A stretch of DNA of 64,000 bases from Meandrina meandrites (Eukaryota; Cnidaria; Anthozoa; Scleractinia; Meandrinidae), in contig OY855913.1 in assembly GCA_963693305.1 (NCBI GenBank), positions 24,760,614 to 24,824,613 on the forward strand, given 5' to 3'. Position numbers and translations under genes: made by a program. How positions within the stretch are numbered: position 1 is the stretch's first letter; each line of letters begins with the position of its first letter. Below are positions 15,001 through 24,793 of the stretch, in pieces. A model generated the notes under the pieces. The model did not search any database, was not told where the DNA came from, and saw only the letters and a list, made by a program, of their open reading frames with translations.

Positions 15001-17975
15001 TTTAACAGTGAACATTAGGTGACTGACAGTGAAAAATGACGTCGAATTAGCAACGTTCTAAACGGTCTTCTTGACTCCCCGGGCGTTTTACTGTAATCTG
15101 ACTTTGTTTTTTATTTATTTTTTTTCCCTTCAGTGTGAGGGTAATTACTACGTTTGCGCTGCGACTCCTAACAGCATTCTGTTGTTGCGATATAACGCTA
15201 GCATTGGGACGTTTTGTACCCGCAAGGTGAGGAAACAACTTTATTTGAGTCTATTAATCTGAAAAATTAATTCCAGATGGCAGAGTCCATAGATGATTAT
15301 CATATCATTGTCAAGTGTCAATTTCCAACGTACTATCCTTATCCATCTCCAATCGGAGAAACGAAACACTGAAAAATATCACATGATATTTGTGCTTCAG
15401 GTTATCTAGTACTGTTACTCCTTTTGACAGCGAAAAACATTGTTCTAGCCTTATCAATCAGACTGGTGGAAGAGAGGCATTTACGACCTCACAGTTACGA
15501 GTACTAATAATAACTACAACATAACTATTCTATCACTGTTAACGTTTTGTACACATTGCGTGCCTGTTTCTACTTGCAGGAGATCGAGACCAGCGACCCA
15601 TGTAACTGCATTCATTTTAGCAAGAGTCACGTGATCTATGGTACCGGCAAGTTCTACAGCCTGGACATCAAGCAACACACCGTGAAAGGTTTGGAAATAA
15701 GTACATTAATAAATAAAATATTTTTGTCGCACTAGAATTAGATATGACCTATCATGCATTTTTATTTACCGGTATTTACCTTCTTTCTTTACAGAATTTC
15801 TAGACTCCAAGGACCCATCATTAGCGTTTGCAGTGTATGGAGCCTCGCAGCTTAACATCTTTCCTATCGCGGTGCTGGATGTAACCACTGCTGGCTCAAA
15901 CAAGGAAGAGCTGCTTCTTTGTTTTAACGGTAAGCTGTCTGTGACATTCCGCGCAACATTGCGGACCGGGCAAACAAGTTTAGATGCTTTGTAAAATTTT
16001 GCGTGAAAGAAAAAAAAAAGTAGTTGAAGATAACGTGACTTACAAAAAGGCGATACCAGCTATATCAAGGGTGCATATTTGAAGAGTAAATCGCAGACGT
16101 TAAGTGCCTATTCTCTCGGAGAAGAAATGTCAAAAAAAAATCACTTTATTTAAGTGTCAATGTATTTAGCATGGCTGTACTAATTGAGGACACGAATGAA
16201 GTATCGAAACGAAGTAGTATCGTGTGGTCGTGGTTGTGTTGGAGACTAGCTGGCTATGAGTACTCCCTCGTGTTATTAACCCTGGCTACATGTGTATGAG
16301 GCGCGGTGGCCTAATGGTTAGTGCGCTGGACTCCAGATCGGCCGGTTCGGGTTCGAGCACTGGCCGGGGCAGTGCGTTGTGTTTTTGGGCAAGACACTTT
16401 ACCTTCATAGTGCCTCTCTCCAGCCAGTTGTATAAATGGGTACCGGCGAATTTACTGCTGGGGGTAACCCTGCTATGGACTAGCATCCCATCCAGGGGGG
16501 AGTAGCAATACTCCTAGTCGCTCAATGCTACAGAAACCCGGATAAACTCCAGCTTGATACCTTACATGTAGTAAACCATACGGCAGGAGTGGAAAAGTTC
16601 CAGATAGTCGCACTACAAAGAAAACCACCTTTCCGTACATTTAGTTTTATACGAGAAGTTCAACTTTTTCGTAGTTATTTCCAAAACGGACCATAAATAC
16701 CATTTATAACTTGACGCTCTGCTGAAGACAACTTGACTACTTCTGTGCTTTTAGAGTTTGGCGTGTTTGTGAACAGCTCTGGTTGTCACAGCAGGAAAAA
16801 GCCATTGATGTGGAGCAGACTGCCACTTGCTTTTGGTGAGTTCCATCGAAATTAATATAAATTCTCCATATTTTTGACAAGTTGATGCACGTCTTAAAAA
16901 CAAGTCCCTTCCGTTTGAACTGTTTTCACTAAGATACACTTGAAATGTTTTTTTTCTTTGAAGCCTCCCCTCGACCAATACGTGTTATAACTAGACCATC
17001 GGTTTGAAAAGTTTGGAACAGAGAGGAATGAAGAAAAATGACTGAATGATGGTTTTCAAAAAATGGTGAAACTACAATCTCAGTATGAAACATTTGAAAA
17101 TCCGGGGGGGGGGGGGGGGGACGGGAAGAGCTCATCCGGCTTCGGTACCAAAGTTGCGCACGAAAGCTAGAGGCCTAAACAGCCTCATCAACCCGAGTTG
17201 AAATGAAGTTGTCTATTTATCTATGACGTAGAATCCCAAATTTGATTCACGAACCCTCGATTACTCCAAGCCCCCGATACCTCGATTATTTATCCCCCCC
17301 CCCACCGATTTTCGTTTTCCTTGGAGTTCGTGAAATCAGGGTTCCATTGATCTGAGTTATTTTTTATTTCTTTATTTATTTTTTCCAACAGCTTACAGTG
17401 CGCCATTCTTGTTTGTTACTCATTTTAATTCCATTGACGTCTGTGAAATTCCACCAAGTACTGCTGAAAATCCCAGGTAAAAGAAGACATTAATTCTTTT
17501 CCTCTTTTCCCACACCAGCAATTCCCCCAGCTCGCCGTTTAGAAGGAAACTTTTTGTAGTCTAATTCGTTACACGTCAACTGCAGAACATTCACTTTTTC
17601 ACGTCTTTGTTAACTCTTTCTTGCAGTCGTTACGTGCACAAGTTTCTGGAAATTCAAAATCCACGGGTCCTTGGTCCAGCGGTAACTCCCGGTGCGGTCT
17701 ACCTCGCTTCCACGTTACGCGAGCAAGTAGAGATGCTGTGTTTCCAAGGCAACGCTGCTCCCGCCAGTGTCTTCCAACCCGAGGACGACGACGACAGCAT
17801 GTCGATCATTTCCGAGCTGTCACGACTGTCGAGTCCGAGCCGCCGATCGTCGATGTTGGCTCGTTCTCCTTCGTGGAGTCCCGGTTCTGCCCGAGTGAAG
17901 TCGTTGAAAGGCATTTGTCCTAAAAAGAGCAGCTCGTTTCGCACAGTTAAACCGCTGACAGAAGAAAACATGTGA
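99..17975 (+). CDS. CIT: Citron Rho-interacting kinase, C-terminal part (5' partial)
   Basis: Citron acts at the cleavage furrow and midbody, where it links Rho, anillin and kinesins during cytokinesis. I read 27 exons, all with GT-AG borders and matching phases: 99-198, 4294-4347, 4770-4823, 5385-5453, 6375-6413, 6786-6839, 7333-7404, 7970-8086, 8368-8477, 9172-9255, 9603-9738, 10489-10845, 11122-11296, 11466-11679, 12407-12495, 12704-12890, 13179-13267, 13346-13611, 13798-13878, 14194-14338, 14677-14819, 15134-15226, 15580-15688, 15795-15929, 16755-16835, 17392-17476, 17627-17975. They encode about 1160 residues: a long coiled coil (to about 11300), a Ser/Gln/Pro linker, a C1 domain, a PH domain, a CNH domain and a Ser/Arg-rich tail ending EENM. 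The order C1-PH-CNH after a coiled coil, and the motif [12 protein letters not shown] before C1, are diagnostic for citron. The kinase domain, if present, lies upstream of the window. The first base of exon 1 completes a split codon. Confidence 0.93.
348..1695. mobile_element. Non-autonomous hAT-like element, copy 1
   Basis: The element spans 356-1687. Its ends are inverted: AGGGCTGCAAATAA on the left and the reverse complement on the right. It is flanked by near-identical 8-base duplications (gcaatcac at 348-355, gcaatcaa at 1688-1695), which is the hAT signature. Just inside the ends are CCGGTCA-type sub-repeats (around 370-450 and 1600-1670). I see no transposase frame. It lies in the intron between the first two visible citron exons. 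Confidence 0.75.
1707..3599. mobile_element. Non-autonomous hAT-like element, copy 2, with a nested insertion
   Basis: The element spans 1715-3591. Its ends (AGGGCTCAAAATAA and inverse) and its first roughly 200 bases closely match copy 1, which ends only 27 bases upstream. The flanking 8-mers (agagatac and ggagatat) agree at six of eight positions. It is longer than copy 1 because it contains the separate inverted-repeat element at 2325-2949. No coding capacity is seen. Confidence 0.7.
2325..2949. mobile_element. MITE nested in the second hAT-like element
   Basis: Terminal inverted repeats of about 28 bases start AAGACGGAATCC and end GGATTCCGTCTT. Inside is a direct duplication of about 210 bases: the block beginning near 2374 with taccaaaattatttacacc is repeated beginning near 2580 with minor differences. 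I found no clear target-site duplication. No gene is seen. Confidence 0.65.
3660..3766. repeat. Small palindromic repeat (about 43-base arms)
   Basis: The left arm (caattagattatgagctcg...) and right arm (...gagcgaataatctaattg) are near-perfect inverses around a GC-rich loop near 3705-3712. It would fold into a hairpin in the citron intron and is probably a foldback MITE. Confidence 0.65.
5495..6019. mobile_element. pogo/Tigger-like MITE with TA duplication
   Basis: The element spans 5497-6017. It begins CAGTCGAAGCTCTC and ends with the inverse, GAGAGCTTCGACTG, flanked by TA on both sides (5495-5496, 6018-6019). Internal copies of ctcgtaagcgga recur many times. CAGTCGAA ends with a TA duplication fit Tc1/mariner-related pogo elements. 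It is non-coding and lies in a citron intron. Confidence 0.75.
6947..7092. mobile_element. Micro-MITE with 9-bp duplication (copy A)
   Basis: The element spans 6956-7083 (128 bases). Ends are TAGCCTGCGTAGCAAG and CTTGCTACGCCGGCTA. The flanking 9-mers are acgggtacc (6947-6955) and acgggtagc (7084-7092), eight of nine identical. It belongs with the copies at 9033, 40461 and 44486. It is too short to code and is presumably mobilised by a Mutator-like transposase, since 9-bp duplications are typical of that superfamily. Confidence 0.7.
7629..7929. mobile_element. hAT-like MITE next to a citron splice acceptor
   Basis: The element spans 7637-7921. It begins AGGCCCGTTTAC and ends with the inverse, GTAAACGGGCCT. 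The flanking 8-mers ttacgtta (7629-7636) and ttacgttg (7922-7929) agree at seven of eight. The interior is rich in TCGCG-type motifs. It ends only 48 bases before the exon starting at 7970. Confidence 0.75.
9024..9116. mobile_element. Micro-MITE with 9-bp duplication (copy B)
   Basis: The element spans 9033-9107 (75 bases). It begins TAGCCTGCGAGCAGGCTC and ends AAAGGCTA. The flanking 9-mers are tattcttga (9024-9032) and tattgttga (9108-9116), with one mismatch. The inner arms are less palindromic than in other copies. It lies in the intron before the citron exon at 9172. Confidence 0.62.
11941..12060 (-). repeat. tRNA-derived SINE head (reverse orientation)
   Basis: Read on the - strand it shows an A box (TAGCTCAGTGGTTAGAGC, 12043-12026) and a B box (GGTTTGATACCC, about 12000-11989) at tRNA spacing, followed by the tail gtcggggactcatttcatc. 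The acceptor stem does not pair, so it is a SINE and not a working tRNA gene. Related copies lie at 12160 and 26090. Confidence 0.7.
12160..12280 (+). repeat. tRNA-derived SINE fragment
   Basis: A B box (GGTTCGATTCCC near 12187-12198) is followed by gtgatggactcat and a tail ending in tcatttcatctt. The tail matches the neighbouring reverse copy and the copy at 26090. The A-box half is missing. Confidence 0.55.
12866..13590 (+). other. PH domain of citron
   Basis: It starts at the motif REGWLRVPR at the end of exon 12704-12890 and continues through 13179-13267 ([20 protein letters not shown]) and 13346-13611. The exon ends with the typical C-terminal PH helix, in which a Trp ([12 protein letters not shown]) packs against the beta barrel. 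It sits directly between C1 and CNH, as in vertebrate and insect citron. Confidence 0.85.
14417..14580 (+). repeat. tRNA-Ser-like SINE in a citron intron
   Basis: The head reads TGGTCGAGTGGTTAGAGCG then GGACTTGAAATCC, which resembles the D arm and anticodon arm (TGA anticodon) of a serine tRNA. No convincing T arm or closed acceptor stem follows, so it is a retroposon head rather than a tRNA gene. Confidence 0.55.
16293..16545 (+). repeat. tRNA-derived SINE, most complete copy
   Basis: The A box is TGGCCTAATGGTTAGTGCG (16308-16326) and the B box GGTTCGAGCAC (16350-16360). The body carries tgggcaagacactttacc and the 3' part gtagcaatactcctagtcgc. Diverged pieces of the same body occur in reverse at 41735-41880, 55190-55320 and about 31340-32110. 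Its frames are not host genes. Confidence 0.72.
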
Positions 17976-18211
17976 CGTGAATGATGCAAATTTTGCCCAA
18001 TAATTGAAAATCTACTGAAAGCAGTTTGATCTTTATCTGCTAGTAGCATTGAAATAGACATGTTGGTAGGAAAACCAACATTGAACCGTGCACGCTCCAA
18101 GACTAGTCGTCAGTGGTGAAATGTGTACGTTATTCCGTTCGGAAAAACATTGGTTGAAAGAGGAAGGTTTTCGCTGTGAGATCTTATGTTGAATTCAAAA
18201 TTTACCTACCA

Positions 18212-18445
18212 GGGCCTAGTTGTTCCAAAGTCGTAACTAATCCAGGATTAAAAGTGCTCTAGGTTGTAATTTGTCTTGTACAAAAGTTTTTTTTTTTTGC
18301 CAATGTTGTGTGGAATATGAGGTTAGTCAAAGTTAATAATGAAGTACAGAGAATATGAACAGAAAACCTCACTGAAAAGAAACAAATGAAATAAACTTTC
18401 GCATTAATCCCGGATTAGTCGAATCGTGCTTTGAACAAATGGGCC
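18212..18445. mobile_element. MITE in the citron 3' flank
   Basis: Imperfect inverted ends: gggcctagttgttccaaag on the left and ctttgaacaaatgggcc on the right. The interior has the matched pair taatccaggatta and taatcccggatta. The end motif GGCC...AGTTGTTC is shared with the element at 53052-53198, so the two are probably related. An AATAAA lies inside at 18389, so the element may supply the citron poly(A) signal. Confidence 0.6.
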
Positions 18446-19479
18446 ACTGTTAACCGCGGCGTGCGTTGGTGGCACGACCGCTAATACTGAGGTTTCACTA
18501 AATCCCAACAGGAAAAACAAATCTGAAGATAACATTTAGTGGCTAAAATACTGCTGTAAATCAATTAAGGGTTAGTTTCTGTTAGTTCAAAATGCATAAG
18601 TTTCAAATTTTGATATAGCGTTATTCAGAACTCAAATGGTTTGAAATTCTTAACGTTGTACTCCAGTACGGAGTAAAATTACTCAAACTGGCCTTTTTTG
18701 AAACTCGTGTATTGGTATTCGTCTGGAAAGCGGTACGTTTAGTGTACAGATAAATTGAATTGCCTGGAGATGACACAGAAGGTGGCTTGAGTAGAGCAAC
18801 TGACTGTTTGAAGAATTTTTCTTTCTTTAATTACTTCAATTTAGGGTAAAAGTAGCAGACTTCTTTGAGCGAAGTAGCCGACGCTTTTCGTTGGCCGTCA
18901 ACGCTTAATAAAAGCGCTGACGAATGTATTTTCCATGAGAAGTTACAGTTAACTAACCAAGTAATATATATAGCAAATGAATGACAACATGAAAGTTATC
19001 CGTAAACTTTCGAACTAAAATGTTCGCGAAACTCGTTATTTGGGACAGATCCCATCCGAGTGTGCAGTATAGAAAATTAAATATTCAATTTTGGTTCTGT
19101 GGCACCCACTGTGGTAGGCTTCTTGCTTTTAGCTTTGAACGAATGTGGGAACGGTACTTATTTGAGGGATTACGCGCTCGAGCCCTGAAAAATTCGAGAT
19201 CAAACGCCAGGCAAGTCGTCTACACTGTCTTCAGTGTCTTGCTATAAAGCTCTATGCGATTATCCTTTTAAGTACAACAAAGACACGAAGTCTCTTACCT
19301 GTAGTATTGTAGTTTATTGATAGTTTTTAATACAGAAAATAAAATTGCAAGTCAGTAGAGTTTTGTTTTGTGTGCCATCAACCCATTTGTATGATGAAGG
19401 ATTTTGCGCTATCCAATTTGTGAAATACCGCAATATATACGTCCCAAAAATAAGCTCGAGAAATGTCGACTTAGGACCT

Positions 19480-19920
19480 CTTCTGTTCATATGAGCCCGG
19501 TTGGCCGGGCTGGCCCGGTTTCCGAGATCTCGCCTCACTGGTATTTCCTTTGTAAAAATTTCGATGTGTTCATATCAGAAGGCGCGCCAGCCGGGTTACG
19601 AAGATCTCGGTTTCTACAACCGAGATCTCGGCAGCCGGGATGAAAATTTTCCCATATGAACACTTCAGCCCGGCTACAGGGACGAAACTTTTATGACAAA
19701 TTAGCTTTGCTCTCCCAATAGGGCGGCCAAAATGGCATAATTTTGCCATGTATGCATTTCCACTGCAAAAGTCTTTGAATAAGCTTTATTTATAGAAGTT
19801 TATGTGGCGCCATTTGGTTTTGTTTGAATTTCGTCCCGATCGTCGGCCTGAAATTTCCATATGAACGGACGACAAAATCCGGGCAAAATTCATCCCGGTT
19901 ACCGGGCTCATATGAAGAAG
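19480..19920. mobile_element. MITE with TCATATGAGCCCGG ends
   Basis: The element spans about 19487-19915. TCATATGAGCCCGGT on the left is matched by ACCGGGCTCATATGA on the right. The interior has several internal inverted pairs around ccgagatctcg (19530 and 19620). I see no clear target duplication and no coding frame. Confidence 0.65.
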
Positions 19921-20183
19921 CTCTTATGAACGTTGTCGAGCTGGAAGGCCTCGCCTTCGGGTTTTCTACTCGTCGGCTGTTTGAGCCAGCTGGAGATGTT
20001 TATTTGAGCTAGGGTACAGCTTTTATAAACAGAACCTCCGCACAATTCTCGTTTCCAAAAGTCCGCGGTGCCTGGCTGAAAGGATCGCTGCCTCTTGGGA
20101 TAATAATGCCACCAGAACTTCCCAGGTCTTTACGGGCGTGAACACCCGGATGAAAAATGAAGACCGCGCAAAGTACGTTTGGG

Positions 20184-23100
20184 TCACGTGCCACTCCACC
20201 CAAGGTATCTTGGGTTCTTCCAATGGACATGCACCATATCAGCCCCATCACACTCTACGGGTTGAGAAGCACGTGACCAAACAGTCAGCGAGTCCATGTG
20301 ACCTGGCCAATTTGGTAGCTGGACACGTGACACGCAGCGAAAACACTCTCCAAGTTGAAGCTGAAAGTCCCGCGACGTACTTTGTCCCCAGGGATTGGCC
20401 GAGAGCGTCTCACCGAACAGTTCACCGATATGGATGATAGTATTTCCTGTATAGTGCTTCAGACAATCCAGTGAAAATGAACAGTGCTCTGACAGACAAA
20501 AAGACAAAACACCATAGATTATCTTTCTTTTCTCTAAATCTATAAATAGCACCTGAAGAGCATGCCTGCTAGCCTGGGGATGCAGGTATAATTATGTGTG
20601 ATTTTACGCCAAAGTGGATATGAGCCTGAGTTATTTTGTTGTTGTTGTCAGTTTCTGCTTGTTTATTTGTTTGTTTGTTTTTTTGGTTTGGCTTTTATGT
20701 AATATGTAGTACAAAGAAGAGTTATTTTTTTTTGTCAAGAAAGTGTAAAAGTGTACCATCACCTTTGACCACAATAAATGGTTATCTAGGATCGTAGGTA
20801 AACATGTTCTTCCAGTTTGGACTCAAATAAGTGAGAAACTGTTTCTTAGCTGTAAAAGAAGTGAGCTTTACTGTATGTCCTTACCTTCATGATCAGGCCA
20901 GCTCAGTAGTAAAGCCCTGTCTTTATGATTGCACAAAATGTTCGGGTTTCCTTCCTGGAAAAACAACAACAAATTAAAATGAATTCCAAAACAAGATAAA
21001 CTCAAAAAAATTATACAGGAACATGCCCTTCGACTTAAGTAAGACAACATTCAGAAAACGTTCTTTTACATGGTGAAAGGCTATAATTTTTTGCAACTTT
21101 TGTAATAAATGAACACTAAAGTATAGAGTTACTAAAACACAAGGGTAAAATTTCGGGCATCCTGCAGTCTCACAGATATTTTTTTTTATTTCTGACAAGA
21201 ACTCATTCTTCAAGCACAAAAAAAAAAATAATAAAAAAAAAACATTGCAATGGGTTGTGAGTAACCTGAAAAATCAGATCTGTTTAATATGTACCTGAAA
21301 AGAGTATAGGTGCATTGTCAGTGCTTTCAATAAGATTTTAAGTAGGTGGCTGCCCTTGTTCAGCACCCATCAGAGAGCAATATATGAAACTGTTAACACC
21401 TCACTTTTATAAGGAGCTGCATCAATTTTAGCCAGTGATTCACCTCAAAATACCCACTGGAGCTCCAGAGGGTGCCAGTTCTTATTGAAAGCACTGACTG
21501 TACAGTGTATGCATTGCTTCTTGAAATAAAGTTATGTTTATTTAAGGTAATTGCTTTCATAACTTTACCACAATAGCGTAAACAAAAATGTAGCCTCCCA
21601 TGCAGTCCTTTTTAAGGGAGATCGGATTGCACTCACTCGCAATCCAATCCAATCTCCCCTAAAACAACTGCGTAGGGGGCTAACAAAAATGGTGCTTGAA
21701 CTAATAGTTACCATAATCTCCATGTATCTCATATCAGCTGGATATACTATGTTCTGATCAAATGCTATGATGTCTGCTCCTCGCTCCTGGAGAAGAAACT
21801 CCCAATACCCATTTCCCTACAAAGCACGACAAACAAACAGAGATCCAGAATAAATATAATCCCACAGCTAGTCATTTCTAGAAATGGCCTGTTATGAGAA
21901 CAAGGCACAAAAGCACTAACTTTCAAACTTGAGGACTGCCCTGGGTTGGAAGTACATGCATGTTCAGTTTTAATTTTTTTAAAGATATTTAATACAAATT
22001 AATAATAAAGATATTTTAACAGGGAGCCCACATCACAAAAAGGTGGTTTTCAGTGGGGCCCTGCATAAAATAAGAAACAAATACGATAAAATGATTTAAA
22101 AGTGAAAGTTAGTGTGTCATCATCCAATACATAGTAAATTTATACTCACAGCACCTGCAGAGATGACTGGGACTCTGAAGTCCAAGATATGGTCAAGTGC
22201 CTGCTGGCAAGGCACAGAAAAAGAAAACAGGATCTGCAGCGTCTGACATGAACTCCTGTCATCCACATTCCTGAAACAACAAAACAATAACGTTGATCCA
22301 CCCTTATTACTACGGGCAAGAACGACCATGATTATTTCTCCAGAAACAAGGTGAAAATGACTTGAAACTACAGGAAATTTCATAATTTGCAGCTGCAGTT
22401 CTATTGTACAGGGCGAATAGTTTTGGCTGGTAGTTTTTTTTTATGAAAGCAACAAAAATCGTGGCCGTGTTTGCCATGGCAATTCTTTAGCCCTTTATCA
22501 GAACACAAGACCTTTGCTTAATCAGCCCCTTCCCTGGCGCCCATGGATGAAATGTCTTTGTTGGAATCCTTTGAAAAAACTCCTCTACACCCCCCACCTC
22601 ACAGCATCCTTTACTTTTCTTATCAGCTTCAAGAAATACATGTAGTATAGAAACAGTGGCAACCAACCATGCATGGACTACGCATGGTTTGAAAAAAAGA
22701 ATCTAAAAATAAACTATTTGATGTTTCAGATGCTACAGCAGACATCTTTAGATGTGATGGTTTAGGGGTTATGCATCAGTCAATTCCAGCAGTGCCCATC
22801 CCCCCCCCCCCCCCTCCTGGGCATTAGTATTTCTTTAAAAAAATTGGCAAATTCCCCGGGGTGGGGATGAAGGAACCGGGCAAATGCCCCGCTCCCGGTT
22901 TGATTGTTTTCAATCTCTCGATAGGTGATATAAGAATATAATACAAGTTGTTGCTTCTTAGCAATGAAGAAATATCTAAAATTGAGAAAATATACCTTTA
23001 AAAACATCCACGAACATCCACGAACTTCTCTAGTCCTTCATGGACTACCTAATCTGAAACGTAGTCCACGTCTTGGCCTATAAACGCCTCCATCACGAAT

Positions 23101-24793
23101 ACGCGACTCACTCCGCGGTTTCGAAAATGCCCAGGGGTCAACCCGAGGTACGCAAATGCCCCACCCTCGGGACGGGCAACATTAGGAAATGCCCCGCGGT
23201 TGCCGGGGGGGGGGGGGGGGGGGGGATGGGCACTGCTGGAATTGACTGATGCATTACAAAAAGCGAAACATTTTAGAACGTAAAACACAAAGAGGGGGGC
23301 GTTGGGATTTTCAGTTTTGCGGCTTTGGCCATTTTTTAGATCGGTTTTTCGGTTTTCGCACCAAAAAACTGCGGTTTTTCGGTTTTGGCGTCTTTTGCGG
23401 GTTGTGGGTTTTCCTTTTAGTAGCATTTGGTTTTTGGTTTTCAGCAATATACTAGCGGTTTTTCGGATTTGGCAATCCTTGTGGTTTTGGGTTTTCCCAT
23501 TTGGTTTCTGGTTTCTCTGTTGCAATGTGACCTCAATTACGCGCTCCAACCATGTCCCAAGACACTGTTGACTGCGATCAAGCGTTAAAATAAACCTCGG
23601 TTTCTACTAGGTCCCAACACCCCCCCTCCACATAGTGAGGTACTTGGTAACTAACTAAACATTTTGTTATCCAGGGGCGGATCCAGGAATTTTTGATTGG
23701 GGGGTCCAAACTTTGGTTCAGAAAGGACTGTTGAACTTTTTTTTTTGTGGGGGGGGGGGGGGGGGGAATTAATTCTTCCCCCACCCGCCACCCTGACCAG
23801 TCGCAGTTGTACATTATAATTCCTTGGTCCCTTACCGTATAAGTGAATTCTTCTGGTAAAGGATGCACCCTTAAAACATGCTCCTCTTGGGCTTGGTAAC
23901 AAAGATTGTACAGATTTCCAATCTCAATCTGTGAACGCCGGTCACCGGTGGCGCATGAAATACTGCTTTGCGAGCAGAGGCGAGCAGATCATAGGAGGAT
24001 ACCCAAAAACAATTACATTTTTGAATACCCCCGGAATTTAGTTTAGTAGCAAAATGCAATGCACTTTAAAAAAAAAAACCAGCCAGTTAAAAAGTGATAT
24101 ACGATCCTGTCGATGTAAGAATTTCAGTCTCAAACAAGCGTCAGGTCTGATAGGGGGGGAGGGTCCGGACCCCCCGGACCCTCCCCCTGGATCCGCCACT
24201 GTTATCATTTTTGTTTAGTTAGTTACCAGTACCTCACTTTGTATTTTACGTCTCGCTTTTTGTACCCGTCACTTCTAAAGATGTGTGCTGTAGCATGCGA
24301 AACGTCAAGTTTATTTATTTTTTCTTGTCAAATTGAAATGCCTGAGGAACAAGAGTGTCTCATCAGCTTCTCTGAAAAAAGAAATCCTCCTGGTATTATT
24401 TTGAGTTTTATTTCAGAGAATCTGGATTGGCCGAATCATGAATGGAACGCTCCATGAGAGGTCTAGCTACAGTAAGCCATTTAAACTTATTTACTTTTAT
24501 TTTTATAATTATTTTATTATTATTATTATTATGTTTTTTTTTTGTTTTTTGTTTTTTTTTTTTTTTTACCTTATCCACGAATTTAAAACCCTTCTTACTT
24601 GGTCGTCCAGCGAAACGTCGCAAAAGCGGTGAACTTCGCTTGGAGCGTGTTTCATTTTCCACTTGAATATTTCGTAGTAGAGTATTTCCCCGTTTCTTTT
24701 TCTCTGTTGGAGCGTACTATACGATAAATGATCTGGTATGTTTGGAGGCGACGGAGCCAAAGAAGCCGCCGCCATATTGATCAAATGAGTCAT
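20184..24793 (-). CDS. Uncharacterised methyltransferase-like protein
   Basis: I do not recognise a named family. Exons on the - strand: 24793-24599, 23928-23836, 22270-22150, 21816-21712, 20954-20885 and 20488-20184 (stop TGA). Exons 3 to 6 join in phase. The join 3-4 reads PVISAGAGNGYWEFLLQERG, with GAGNGYW resembling the glycine loop (motif I) of class I SAM-dependent methyltransferases; IIAFDQN 12 residues later would hold the acidic residue that binds the ribose. Exon 5 has RALLLSWPDHE, similar to the motif IV position. The last exon ends with a beta-rich segment. Exon 2 ends in phase 0 but exon 3 as read needs phase 2, so a small exon of 3n+2 bases is missing from my model or the acceptor differs. 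Two start codons are possible: 24793 or, with better context, 24775 (MAAAS). It is divergent from the SR gene, with start codons 267 bases apart. Confidence 0.65.
22769..23256. mobile_element. Harbinger-like MITE with TTA duplication
   Basis: The element spans 22772-23253, with long, near-perfect inverted ends starting TGCATCAGTCAATTCCAGC and running into C/G homopolymers. TTA flanks both ends (22769-22771 and 23254-23256), a three-base duplication typical of PIF/Harbinger. It sits in the intron where the methyltransferase-like gene has its unresolved junction. Confidence 0.8.
23290..23530. repeat. Degenerate CGGTTTTT-rich repeat
   Basis: The units cggtttttcggttttgg and variants recur about ten times over this stretch. 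The long frames read across it are compositional artefacts. Confidence 0.6.
23635..24237. repeat. Inverted repeat pair flanking an exon
   Basis: The left arm 23635-23687 and right arm 24186-24237 are inverse copies of about 52 bases. Each contains gtgaggtact, taactaactaaac and the hAT-MITE-like end GGCGGATCCAGG. The inner GGATCCGCC parts resemble transposon ends, but the similarity runs on into the flank. Exon 2 of the methyltransferase-like gene (23836-23928) lies between the arms. G runs (23749-23766) and GC-rich palindromes occur inside. Confidence 0.65.

Larger units (their letters stand above)
14194..17750 (+). other. CNH (citron homology) domain
   Basis: Nine exons encode repeated beta-propeller-like strands. 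The domain opens with [12 protein letters not shown] (exon 14194-14338), includes the exon at 15580 with [11 protein letters not shown], and closes with [13 protein letters not shown] in the last exon. CNH domains mediate contacts with small GTPases and scaffold partners in citron, NIK-type kinases and Rom GEFs. All blocks are present and in frame, so the domain looks complete. Confidence 0.88.
17976..20183. other. Intergenic region between convergent CIT and methyltransferase-like genes
   Basis: No coding exon is supported. The left part should be the citron 3' UTR; an AATAAA lies at 18389-18394 and other possible signals near 18906. The region contains two inverted-repeat elements (18212-18445 and 19487-19915). 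The right end should contain the 3' UTR of the - strand gene. Confidence 0.6.

Noticed and set aside
16299..16375. Possible tRNA gene
   Set aside because: A and B boxes are present, but the acceptor stem does not close and the tail matches other copies in the window; it is a SINE head.
17103..17120. Run of 18 G as a biological signal
   Set aside because: Similar G or C runs occur at many sites here; length is error-prone in sequencing, and no element boundary is attached at this one.
22540..22556. 17-base exon that would fix the phase of the methyltransferase-like gene
   Set aside because: The acceptor (ggaag) lacks a pyrimidine tract; without transcript data it cannot be claimed.
23049..23549. 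166-codon - strand frame
   Set aside because: It crosses a MITE and the CGGTTTTT repeat; its codons are those of low-complexity DNA.
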